DNA from: an uncultured SAR116 cluster alpha proteobacterium
GTDB taxonomy: Bacteria; Pseudomonadota; Alphaproteobacteria; Puniceispirillales; Marisalimonadaceae
Direction of reading: 5' to 3'
Length of the DNA stretch: 64,000 nt
NCBI GenBank assembly: GCA_902528415.1
Contig: CABZSR010000004.1
Span: forward strand, 1 to 64,000
Part shown: one piece after another, positions 17,760 through 26,987 of the stretch
Position numbering within the stretch: position 1 is the first letter of the stretch
Layout of the letters: the number at the start of each line of letters is the position of its first letter
Notes under the pieces: generated by a model
What the model saw: the letters and a program-made list of their open reading frames with translations, nothing else
Database searches by the model: none
What the model was told of the DNA's origin: nothing
Made by a program: the position numbers and the translations under genes

Positions 17760-18599
17760 TTAATTTATTTTTTCAAGAACTGGATGCAAGTATTTTAAAA
17801 ACTCTTCTGGGTTTTCACTCATTGGAAAGTGACCAACATTCTTCATTTTTATCATTTCGATTCCTATAGTATCAGCAAGATATTTTGTTTCTTCTGGAGT
17901 TGCGGAATAATCATATTCACCTGTAAGTAAAAATATTGGACATTTTGAATTATCTATTTTTTTAATTTCTGTTCCAATATTTCCATCAAATTTATAAAAA
18001 AATAAATCCCCTTTAAAAATACCTGGTCCACCTTGCATATAATGCCACATAGTCTCAAACTTATCATTTTCAGGGCTAGTTGGAGCCATTAAACCATAAG
18101 CAATTCCACCACAGACTTCACCGCCATGTACATCTTGCCTATGAAGCCAACTAATATCGTAATAAGGATCTAAATGTCCGGCACTTTGAAGTCCTATTAG
18201 GGCTTTAAATTTTTCAGGGAAATTTATAGCTAGATGTAGAATGATTCTACCGCCTATTGAACAGCCCATAACAACCGGCTTAACTAATTCTAAACCGTCT
18301 ATAAAGCTCATTATTTGAGAAATATATGACTCAGTTGAAAGTTTATAATGCCCAACTTGTGAATTTTCGGGAGGTGACGATTTACCATGCCATGGCATAT
18401 CAAAAACTATAACACGAAATTTTTTCAATATTTTTTTATCGTTTAGAAGAGCTCTATATTGTCTTCCATCAGAGCCTGCAGTATGAAGACAAACTAAAGG
18501 AATACCCTCACCAGCCTCTTCCCAGTAAATTCTGTGTTTAACTCCGTCAATTTCAAACTTACCGTAATAACCAGTAATTGGTTCTTTTTCAATTTTCAT
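17760..18599 (-). CDS. Alpha/beta hydrolase
   Basis: 279 aa. The nucleophile elbow is GCSIGG, with Asp in LTGEYDYSATPEE and His in NVGHFPMSENP; the oxyanion segment is LHTAGSDGRQY. The sequence resembles acyl or carbon-carbon bond hydrolases rather than lipases. It overlaps the upstream SCP2-like gene by 11 bp, so the pair is translationally coupled. Substrate unknown. Confidence 0.88.
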   Translation of the reverse strand: MKIEKEPITGYYGKFEIDGVKHRIYWEEAGEGIPLVCLHTAGSDGRQYRALLNDKKILKKFRVIVFDMPWHGKSSPPENSQVGHYKLSTESYISQIMSFIDGLELVKPVVMGCSIGGRIILHLAINFPEKFKALIGLQSAGHLDPYYDISWLHRQDVHGGEVCGGIAYGLMAPTSPENDKFETMWHYMQGGPGIFKGDLFFYKFDGNIGTEIKKIDNSKCPIFLLTGEYDYSATPEETKYLADTIGIEMIKMKNVGHFPMSENPEEFLKYLHPVLEKIN

Positions 18600-18963
18600 T
18601 ATTACTCTCCGTTGGTCTTAGAGAGGCAAGTAGCAATTTAAAGTATAGTAGGTGTGACATTAAGGGATGCAGATCTCCTTCAAATTTTAAAACCTTTCTT
18701 CTAAGCATTGCGATAATGTCATGCGATCCTGGTTGAGGAGTTGATTGCAAAAATTTCAACCACTCATTTTTTGAGGCTGTTAATTTAAAAATATAGCTTG
18801 GCATTACAAACGGTCCTTCTTCGACATTTGTTACATTGCCTTTTTCAATACTAATTAAATATTCATCATCAACAGTGCTTATCATAAAACATGTATTAAG
18901 GTACTGCGCCATAATTGAAAGTTGGCTTCGTCTTTCATTTTTTTCAATTAATGATTTAAACAT
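18589..18963 (-). CDS. Small SCP2-like protein of unknown function
   Basis: 124 aa. The pattern GPFVMPSYIFKLTASKNEWL, then LQSTPQPGSHDIIAMLRRK and FEGDLHPLMSHLLYFKLLL is like the SCP-2 sterol-carrier fold (a lipid or acyl-ligand pocket), but similarity judged by eye is weak. It is coupled to the alpha/beta hydrolase and divergent from the ThDP-enzyme gene at 19070. It could present or bind a hydrophobic substrate for the hydrolase. No signal peptide or membrane segment seen. Confidence 0.5.
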   Translation of the reverse strand: MFKSLIEKNERRSQLSIMAQYLNTCFMISTVDDEYLISIEKGNVTNVEEGPFVMPSYIFKLTASKNEWLKFLQSTPQPGSHDIIAMLRRKVLKFEGDLHPLMSHLLYFKLLLASLRPTESNNEN

Positions 18964-19069
18964 ACAAATCTCGAAATATATTTTGTAAAGATTGGCATAT
19001 TATTAATTTATTACCAATTAGATTTTTTATTTGATATGTTAATAAATAATTATAGGTCTGGAGGATTAG

Positions 19070-20617
19070 ATGAACGGAGCAGAAAGTTTAGTTGGCACTC
19101 TATTAGAAGGAAATGTAGACGTCTGTTTTACTAATCCAGGAACATCTGAAATGCATTTTGTAGCAGCTTTAGATAAATACGATAAAATGAGAAGTATTTT
19201 ATGTCTATTTGAGGGTTGTGCTACAGGAGCAGCTGACGGTTACTTCAGGATGAAAAGAACTCCGGCCTCTACTTTACTACATTTGGGTCCTGGTTTGGCT
19301 AATGGTCTTGCAAATCTTCATAATGCAAAGAAGGCTAGTTCAGGAATAGTAAATATTGTTGGAGAGCACGCCCTTGATCATATAAAACTCAATGCTCCAT
19401 TGACTTCGGATATTGAAGGAATAGCAAGACCTGTTTCTCATTGGGTTAAAACCAGTAAATCATCAAAAGATATTGCAGTTGATGGAGCTGAGGCGATTGA
19501 AATGGCAAATATTAATCCAGGCCAAATTGCTACTTTGATATTACCTGGTGACACTGCATGGAATGAAGGAAACGCAATTCAATCTATTAAGTTAAAAAAT
19601 AAATATAGTACCGTTTCCTCAAATTTAATTGATGAAACTGTAATAGCTCTTCGTGAAGCTAAAAATCCCCTAATACTTGTAGGTGGTTCAGCGTTAGAAG
19701 AAAAAAATCTAATAAAGCTAGCAAAAGTAGCTGATAAAATAGGTTGTCCAATGAAAACAGATTGGTTTAATGCTCGATTAGATAAAGGTGCAGGAAGAAT
19801 AAACTCAGTTAGAATACCTTATGTGGTTGATAAAGCTGTTGAAGTTCTAAAAGACTTTGACAGCATTATAATTATAGGAGCAAGGCGACCTGTTGCTTTT
19901 TTTGCATATCCAAATAAGCCAGGTGTGCTAACACAAGAAAGTACAAAGTTTATTGAAGTAGCTTCACTTTCAGATGACATAACTAGTGTCATTAATGAGT
20001 TATCAGATAAAGTGGGAATTAGTGATAATAAACCAAGCACAGTCTCAGAACTCAAAATTCCTGATATTCCAAGTGGCCCCATCAATCCAACTTCTCTTGG
20101 CATGGTTTTGGGTGCGCTTATTCCAGAAAATGCAATAGTTGTAGATGAATCTGTAACTACTGGAAGAGAATTTTTTTATCAAACAGCTGGTTCTCATCCA
20201 CATACATGGCTTAACAATTGTGGAGGATCAATTGGTTTTGGAATGCCAGTTGCCATAGGTGCGGCAGTTGCATGCCCTGATCAAAAAGTTATTTCCTTAG
20301 AAGGAGATGGTAGTGCGATGTATACTGTCCAGTCTTTGTGGACTATGGCCAGAGAAAATTTAGACATAGTCGTATTAATATTCGCAAATCAGAGTTACAA
20401 AATTCTACAAGGTGAGTTAACGAACGTTGGGGTTGATAATCCAGGCAAATCAGCTTTGGAAATGTTATCTTTAAAAGATCCATCTTTAGACTGGGTATCA
20501 GTATCCAAGGGTATGGGAGTTGATGCAGTTCGAGTAGATAATATAGAAGACTTAGTAAAAAATTTTAAGCATGGATTAAAAGACAAAGGCCCATTCTTAA
20601 TTGAAGTAATGATCTAA
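19070..20617 (+). CDS. Thiamine-diphosphate enzyme, acetolactate synthase large subunit/benzoylformate decarboxylase-like
   Basis: 515 aa. The PYR domain has LFEGCATGAADGYFRM with the conserved catalytic Glu. The PP domain carries the ThDP/Mg motif GDGSAMYTVQSLWTM ending in FANQ in place of the usual NN. The middle domain (about 170-320) has the DHS-type Rossmann layout. RBS GGAGG precedes ATG 19070. There is no small regulatory subunit (ilvH) nearby, and it is shorter than typical IlvB (about 560-590 aa), so a catabolic 2-oxoacid decarboxylase or carboligase is more likely than valine/isoleucine synthesis. Confidence 0.8.
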   Translation: MNGAESLVGTLLEGNVDVCFTNPGTSEMHFVAALDKYDKMRSILCLFEGCATGAADGYFRMKRTPASTLLHLGPGLANGLANLHNAKKASSGIVNIVGEHALDHIKLNAPLTSDIEGIARPVSHWVKTSKSSKDIAVDGAEAIEMANINPGQIATLILPGDTAWNEGNAIQSIKLKNKYSTVSSNLIDETVIALREAKNPLILVGGSALEEKNLIKLAKVADKIGCPMKTDWFNARLDKGAGRINSVRIPYVVDKAVEVLKDFDSIIIIGARRPVAFFAYPNKPGVLTQESTKFIEVASLSDDITSVINELSDKVGISDNKPSTVSELKIPDIPSGPINPTSLGMVLGALIPENAIVVDESVTTGREFFYQTAGSHPHTWLNNCGGSIGFGMPVAIGAAVACPDQKVISLEGDGSAMYTVQSLWTMARENLDIVVLIFANQSYKILQGELTNVGVDNPGKSALEMLSLKDPSLDWVSVSKGMGVDAVRVDNIEDLVKNFKHGLKDKGPFLIEVMI

Positions 20618-20720
20618 AGAATTTCAGCGTAACAAAATTGTAATAATTTAAGTCTATAAATACTAAGTTTTGAGAATTCATAAAGTTAGAATTGATGAAT
20701 TTAAGGTAGATTCTTACTAA

Positions 20721-22859
20721 ATGAAACTCAAAACCCCAATTTTTGAGGCTAAATTGTCTTTAAACCTAACAACAAAAAAAATTATTAGTCATAAAAAAGA
20801 TAGATATTTTGATCGTGAAATTAGTTGGTTGTCTTTTAATGAAAGGGTTTTGCTTAAAGCGTATGATAAAGCAATCCCATTTGGTGAAAGATTAAGGTTT
20901 GTAAACATTTCATCAGAAAATTTAGATTAATTCTATATGGTTAGAATAGCTGGATTACTTCAGCTAATAAGTCAAGGCTCTAAAATAGTTCCAGAAACTG
21001 GAATGAGGGCAGATGAATTATTAAAATCTGTACTAAGTGCTTCCAAAGATTTAAAAAATAAACAACAAAAATGTTTGAAGTATTTATTAAATCAAAAAGA
21101 AGATTGTAATGTTTCAATTTTATTTGAAAATCAATGGAATAAAAATGAATTAAAGTGGCTTGAGGAATATTATGAACAAAATATTTTGCCACTTCTCACT
21201 CCAACTACATTAGACCCCGCACATCCTTTTCCATTTATTCAAAATAAAGGTAAGTGTGTGTTAATGGAAATGAAGGATACCAAAGGTAACAATATTAACT
21301 GCGTGGTTTTACTTCCTGATAATATTGATAGATTTATAAGGTTACCAGGTGAGCTCCAAAAATATGCAATGTTGGAAACACTAGTCACAAAGTTTGTTCA
21401 TTTAATCTATCCAGAATATAAATTGTTAAAATCAGGCATGTTCAGAGTAGTAAGAGATGCTGAAATAGAAATAGATGACGAGGCAGACGATCTGATAGGA
21501 CAATTTGAGTCTGCAATAAGAGCAAGAAAAAGGGGTGGAATCGTTTCTCTGATTTTTTCCCATGACTTATCCAAAACTGCACAGAAATTATTGACAAGAG
21601 AATTAAATATTCCTGAGAAACATATATTTGTAGCAGAAGGATTTGTTGGCATAAGTGACTTTACAGAAATAATAAATAATTTGCCCAAACAAGATTTATT
21701 CAAACCTTATAAACCTAGAATGCCACAAAGAATTTTGGATTTTAAAGGTGATTGTTTTTTAGCCATAAAGAATAAAGAAATAATAGTTCATCATCCTTAT
21801 GAAAGTTTTGATGTTGTCTTAAGTTTACTTCAACAGGCAGCTGCTGATAAAAATGTTCTGACGATACGACAAACGTTATACAGGACTTCTCCTGAATCTC
21901 CTATTGTGGAAGCATTGGTGGCAGCTGCTGAGGCAGGTAAATCTGTTGTCGCAGTAATTGAATTAAAAGCTAGATTTGATGAAGAAAATAATGTGCAACT
22001 AGCTAGAATCCTAGAAAGAGCAGGTGCTCAAGTTGCTTATGGGTTAGTTGATTTAAAGGTACACGCAAAATTATCTTTAATAACAAGAAAAGAAGGAAAA
22101 AAATTAGTTTCTTATGCTCATTGTGGAACTGGTAATTACCATCCATATACTGCTAAAATTTACACAGATTTTTCATTATTTACTATGGATAAAAAAATAT
22201 GTGAGGACGCAAGATCAGTTTTCAATTTTCTTACAAGTCATGTTCAACCAAAACAATTAAATAAGATGATAATCTCACCTAACTCCTCATTTGATTGGTT
22301 AGTGGAAAAAATTGATAATGAGATAGATAATACTAAAAAGGGTTTTGAAAGTGGAATTTGGATTAAATGCAATGCTATTGTCGATCAAAAAATTATTGAG
22401 AAACTATACGAAGCATCTAATGCAGATGTAAAAATTCATTTAATGGTTAGAGGCATTTGTTGTCTTCGCCCTAATGTTAAAGGGATGTCAGAAAATATTA
22501 CAGTTTCAGCTATTATTGGAAGGTTCCTTGAACATGGAAGAATTTATGTTTTTGCAAATAAAGGAAAACTCCAATTTGAAAGTAATCTAGTTTATATATC
22601 TTCAGCTGACATAATGCCCAGGAATTTATACCATAGAGTTGAGGCTTTTATACCATTAGAAAACAAGACAGTCAGAAACCAAGTTCTTACACAAGTATTG
22701 CCTGCATTAATAAACGATATAAAAAATACTTGGCAATTAAATGAATATGGAGAATACTCCAAGAATGAGGACGAGGATAAGTCATTTTGTGCGCACACGT
22801 ATTTTATGAATAACCCAAGTTTATCAGGACAGGGAAGCTTAGCTAAAATACACGAATGA
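20721..22859 (+). pseudogene. ppk1: Polyphosphate kinase with in-frame TAA stop
   Basis: Full-length PPK1 frame of 712 positions with one in-frame TAA at 20928-20930. The upstream piece (69 codons) ends RLRFVNISSENLD; the next piece resumes in the same frame with FYMVRIAGL. In PPK1 the block reads NLDEFFMVR, so the stop replaces a conserved Glu (GAA to TAA, one base). The rest is intact, including LVDLKVHAKLSLITR and YAHCGTGNYHPYTAKIYTD with the catalytic His residues. PPK1 makes polyphosphate from ATP. Re-initiation at ATG 20937, six bases past the stop, could give a 640-aa protein lacking the N-terminal domain. Its end overlaps ppx by ATGA. Confidence 0.85.
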
Positions 22860-24311
22860 ATGAATTAGCATTAAGTTTTGATAAGAAATTAAGTAAATGT
22901 AAATTAGCAATAATTGATATTGGATCTAATTCCATTAGATTAGTAGTTTATCCTCAAAACGGTAAGTATCCTTTTCCCGTATTTGATGAAAGTCTAAACT
23001 GTAAACTTGGTGAGGGTTTATCGCAAACCAAAAAAATTTCAAACCAATCAATTTCGAGAGCTTTGTCTGCAATAAAACGCTTTGCATACATTGTGAAAAC
23101 AATGTCAGTTAAACACCAGATACTTGTTGCAACTGCAGCAGTCAGAAATGCTAAAAATGCAGGTGAATTTCTTCGTCCTGCAGAAAAAATTTTAAATCAT
23201 AAAATTAAAATTTTATCTTCCAAACAAGAAGCACACTATGCTTCTTTAGGTATCCTTAGTAATATGAAAGTAGACAATGGGCTTATAGCAGATCTAGGTG
23301 GTGGAAGTTTAGAACTTATTCTTATTCAAAATGGAAAAAATATTCACTCTACAAGTTTAGATATAGGCCACCTATCACAAATTTCTAATGAAGAAATTTG
23401 AAGTGAGATTCATAAAGTTGACTGGTTAAAAAATGCAAAAGATCTAACTTTATATGGAACAGGTGGAAGTTTTAGAGCTTTAGGTTCAGCATATATTAAA
23501 AATTACAACTATCCTCTTACATTATTGCATGGGTTAAATTTTAATAAAGAAAAAGCAACGATCCTTTTAGATCGAATAACAGACGAAAATCAGGACGTGC
23601 TAGGTGTCCCGTCTGTCAGAAAAGATACTATTTCTACTGCAGCTAATATAATCCTTAACTTAATTATCAAATCTGAAGTTCAGAATATAATAATAAGTGG
23701 AACTAGTATAAGAGACGGATTGATTGCAAAACTTAATAAAGAAAATAGAATAAATCCTGATAAAGTAGCTTATTATAAAGTGCTTGCTAAAAATCAAAGA
23801 TTTAATGGCATGCAAACTAAAATTAAAAAAATATTTAACCCTATTTTCAAAAAAATAGCAGACAAAGATCTTGAGAGAGTATTTAAAATTAGTACTAATT
23901 TGTCTGATATTTCATGGAATGAACAACCTGACTTGAGGGGATATATTGCAGCAAATAAAATCTTATCACTACCTATTAGAGATTTGACGCATGTTGAAAG
24001 AGTATGGATGGCTAAAGTTGTTTATCATAGATAGAGGCATGAAAGAGAAAAAACAAATTGAAAAATCAATTATAAACTTACTAACAGAAGAACAAAAAGT
24101 GTCTTCTTATGCAGTTGGCTTGGGTCTACGATTTATTTATATTTTTTGTGGTGGACACCCAAAAAACTTAGAAAAAATAAAATTAAAAATTAAAAAAAAT
24201 AAACTCATATGTAAGATAAAGCCAGAGGCAAAGTCTCTTATGGATAAAGAAGTCGAGAGAAGATTAAAGAATTTTGCTAACGTTTCCAATTTAAATTATG
24301 AGATAGTTTAA
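22856..24311 (+). pseudogene. ppx: Exopolyphosphatase (Ppx/GppA) with nonsense codon and frameshift
   Basis: The reading frame starts with IDIGSNSIRLVVY (phosphate-binding loop of the ASKHA fold) and has LIADLGGGSLELILI. A TGA at 23399-23401 interrupts it after HLSQISNEEI; the same frame continues with TLYGTGGSFRALG and reaches VERVWMAKVVYHR, where a second lesion near 24028-24034 (consistent with loss of two bases) shifts the frame. The Ppx C-terminal HD-like region continues in another frame to 24311 (VGLGLRFIYIFCGG). Two independent lesions make this a probable pseudogene. It starts in an ATGA overlap with ppk1, the usual ppk-ppx pairing. Confidence 0.85.
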
Positions 24312-24367
24312 ATTAAGTATTATTAATAAATAATTTTTTAAACTAATAATCATAATTTAGGAAAAAC

Positions 24368-25213
24368 ATTATAGACACCTTCATTATAATTGCAGTTCTA
24401 TTTGCTGCATTCTTGCACGCGCTTTGGAACTTTATTTTAAGGGGTTCTGAAGATAAATTATTAAGTATGACTTCAGTCGTTCTAGGTCATATACCATTTG
24501 CCCTAATTGGAATTTTAGTTTTTGGTCTTCCTAATTCAAATGGTTTAAGTTACATATTAATAAGTGCATTACTCCATTTTTTTTATCAAATATTTCTTCT
24601 AAATGCATATAAATTTGGTGAATTGTCAGAAATTTATCCAATTGCAAGGGGGTTGTCTCCTCTATTAATTATTACTATCAGTTTGTTGTTCTTTGAAGAA
24701 AATATATCTTCTCACGAAGTGGTAGGAATATTTCTTATTTCACTTTCTTTGATAATTTATGGATTAAAACAATTCCTAAGCCGTGATTCTAGTGTAAAGG
24801 GTTTCAGCTTAGCTATTATAACAGGTTGCTTTATTGCTAGTTATTCAATTGTAGATGGTTATGGAGCAAGAGTAACACAAAATCCAATTGGTTTTTATAG
24901 TACGATGACTTTGATTAATGGTTTAATTTTTTACTTTTATGCTAAATGGAAAGATAGAGACATAATAAAAAGAATCTTCATTAGTGGAAAACGCTCATTT
25001 TTTATTGGTGGAACTGCATCATATGCAGCTTATGGTATTGTAGTTTGGGCATGCTTGTTTCTACCCATTGCTGTTGTATCTTCCATTAGGGAAACTTCAA
25101 TTTTATTTGCAATTTTATTAGGTTTGTTTTTTTTAAAAGAGAAGATCAATTTAATAAAATCATTTTTGATTGTAGGTTTGTTTTTGGGTCTTTTATTTCT
25201 GAGAGTTGGATAA
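24368..25213 (+). CDS. EamA/DMT-superfamily transporter, apparent ATT start
   Basis: About 282 aa with some nine or ten membrane segments and the EamA signature EIYPIARGLSPLLIITISLLFF. The first usable start codon by the ordinary rule is TTG 24413, but that lies inside the first membrane helix. The in-frame stretch upstream encodes IDTFIIIAVLFAAF directly before LHALWNF, which completes the helix. The frame is closed upstream at 24353-24355, and AGGA (24359-24362) sits about 5 bp before ATT 24368, with no ATG, GTG or TTG between. An ATT start, as in infC, is therefore likely unless one base has mutated. Probably a metabolite exporter; substrate unknown. Confidence 0.75.
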   Translation: MIDTFIIIAVLFAAFLHALWNFILRGSEDKLLSMTSVVLGHIPFALIGILVFGLPNSNGLSYILISALLHFFYQIFLLNAYKFGELSEIYPIARGLSPLLIITISLLFFEENISSHEVVGIFLISLSLIIYGLKQFLSRDSSVKGFSLAIITGCFIASYSIVDGYGARVTQNPIGFYSTMTLINGLIFYFYAKWKDRDIIKRIFISGKRSFFIGGTASYAAYGIVVWACLFLPIAVVSSIRETSILFAILLGLFFLKEKINLIKSFLIVGLFLGLLFLRVG

Positions 25214-25307
25214 ACAGTACTCAAATCAAAAAAGTTAAATATAGTTAAATATAATCAAATATACATGTTAGATTATAAATTCTTTAAGTTTCATGGAAGT
25301 TTAAGTT

Positions 25308-26081
25308 TTGGATATTTTAAATAACGGTAATGAAATTTCCATCATAGTTGCTATTGCATTTTTTTTAGCTGGGGTTGTAAAAGGCGTAATTGGAATTGGT
25401 CTTCCTACTACTGCTATAACAATAATGACGTTTTTCATTTCACCATTAATGGCTTTAGGACTTAATCTTATACCTATGACCGTTACCAATATTTGGCAAT
25501 TCAGTAAGGCGGATAATCCAAAAAAAATAGTAGCTAACTATAAATACTTTGCAATTACACTGGTAATTTGCATTTTGATAACTTCATTTCATGCAAACCA
25601 AATCGGCGATAATGTTGTAAGAATAATTTTTGCATGTGCGGTTTTGTTGTTCGTAAGTGTAAATTTCTTTGGTTTTAACTTTAAAATGAACCCAAAACAT
25701 GATGTGTTTTGGCAAAGTAGCTTAGGAACCTTAGGTGGAATATTTGGAGGGGCAGCGTCAATTTGGGCTGTTCCAGTCACAATGTATCTTTTGATGAAAA
25801 ATGTTAAACCTAAACATTTTGTAGATGTTAGTGGTTTTTTAATTACAATTGGATGTATTCCTGTTTCTGTTGGGTATATTGCCACAGGTGTATTTCAACC
25901 AAATATGTTTATTTATGGAGCACTTGGTTCTGTAACAGCTGTGATAGGCTTCCAGATTGGTGAAAAGTTAAGAAATAAAATAAATGCAAAAACATTTAAA
26001 AACTTATTACTTATATTTTTTAGTATTGCAGCTTTAAAAATGATAATTCAATCTCTCGCGGAATTTGAAGTATTTATTTAG
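25308..26081 (+). CDS. TauE/SafE family sulfite/anion exporter-like membrane protein
   Basis: 257 aa, mostly membrane segments. The two repeat motifs are FFLAGVVKGVIGIGLPTTAI (about 17-36) and LGTLGGIFGGAASIWAVPVT (about 134-153), the usual duplicated TauE/SafE motif. It starts at TTG 25308 with a weak GGA 10-13 bp upstream; an ATG at 25293 is out because it meets TAA two codons later. The family exports sulfite, sulfoacetate or other anions; the substrate here is unknown. Its end faces the MhpD-like gene. Confidence 0.85.
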   Translation: MDILNNGNEISIIVAIAFFLAGVVKGVIGIGLPTTAITIMTFFISPLMALGLNLIPMTVTNIWQFSKADNPKKIVANYKYFAITLVICILITSFHANQIGDNVVRIIFACAVLLFVSVNFFGFNFKMNPKHDVFWQSSLGTLGGIFGGAASIWAVPVTMYLLMKNVKPKHFVDVSGFLITIGCIPVSVGYIATGVFQPNMFIYGALGSVTAVIGFQIGEKLRNKINAKTFKNLLLIFFSIAALKMIIQSLAEFEVFI

Positions 26082-26091
26082 AATAGCTTTA

Positions 26092-26865
26092 TTAGATAAT
26101 TTTAATTTCAACCTCAGATAAATTGCCCACTTTATAAATAATATGGTCTCCTCTTTGTGGTGCTCGTGTTTTAATTACACTACCAGTAATTATAACACTA
26201 CCTTTAGGAATTGTCCGTCCATGAGAGAGTAGTAAATTAGCAACCCAAGATAATGACTCTAAGGGATTTGCGTCTTTAATCATTGCATTTTGTGGAGGCT
26301 CATCATTCCAAAGTAGTTGAGATTTAATAATATCAAGATCTAAATTTTCCCAGTTTGGAAGTTCTTTACCCAAAACTATTCCTGAGCACCAGGCATTGTC
26401 TGTAATCATAGTCAAAGCGTTTACATTGGAGTAATCGGCATTCCTGTCTATTATAAGTTCAAATGCAGGCGAAAGTGACTTGATATATTGCCTTATATTA
26501 TTTTTATCAAATGAACCCATTTCAGGCTTTAAATCTTCGGATAAAGTAACAGCTATTTCAAACTCTAATCCTAACCCGTGAAATTTACTAAGTTCAAATG
26601 TGGAAGGACTACTCTTTATTTCATTTGCAAAAATTCCGCCAGCTATAGGATGATCTATGCCGCATAATTCTTGTTGGATCCTAGAAGCCAAAGCTATTTT
26701 AAACCCTCCTAATTCTCCTCGATCAGAGTTTTTTTGAAAAACTTGTTGTACCTTATAGGCTTCATCAAAACCTTTCGGCATCAACGTTTCAGGTAAGTTT
26801 TGAAAGGTTTGTTTTGAGTTATGTTGATCCAACATAAATTGTGCTATTTGTTCTAATCTATCCAT
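26092..26865 (-). CDS. 2-keto-4-pentenoate hydratase-like (MhpD/DmpE/DmpH family) protein
   Basis: 257 aa, typical length. The metal-site region has GLGLEFEIAVTLSEDL (Glu pair) and later IDRNADYSNVNALTMITDNA, with a C-terminal GSVIITGSVIKTRAPQRGD. The family includes 2-oxopent-4-enoate hydratase and 2-oxo-3-hexenedioate decarboxylase from meta-cleavage pathways, but no ring-cleavage dioxygenase is present in this window. The gene is divergent from the FMO-like gene. Confidence 0.82.
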   Translation of the reverse strand: MDRLEQIAQFMLDQHNSKQTFQNLPETLMPKGFDEAYKVQQVFQKNSDRGELGGFKIALASRIQQELCGIDHPIAGGIFANEIKSSPSTFELSKFHGLGLEFEIAVTLSEDLKPEMGSFDKNNIRQYIKSLSPAFELIIDRNADYSNVNALTMITDNAWCSGIVLGKELPNWENLDLDIIKSQLLWNDEPPQNAMIKDANPLESLSWVANLLLSHGRTIPKGSVIITGSVIKTRAPQRGDHIIYKVGNLSEVEIKII

Positions 26866-26987
26866 AAAGCACCCCTTAAGATTTAAAAATGTTTATTTTA
26901 TAATAATATCCTATAAAAAATTTCTGTTCTTAGAAAGTTTTGTTTGATAAAATAAATATATCTTTTCTATTTTTTTTGGAGTTTTTG

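Noticed and set aside
23399-23401. TGA read as Trp in ppx (recoded genetic code), since EEI-TGA-SEI would read smoothly as Trp
   Set aside because: TGA ends several intact genes, notably the amidase at 11484 where the frame stays open beyond it, and also azlC, the SCP2-like gene and ppk1 itself. Trp is otherwise coded by TGG. A second lesion in ppx also supports decay.
23991-24311. Separate small gene of 106 codons after ppx
   Set aside because: Its sequence matches the C-terminal region expected of Ppx/GppA proteins and only begins after a frameshift in ppx; there is no RBS for a new gene.
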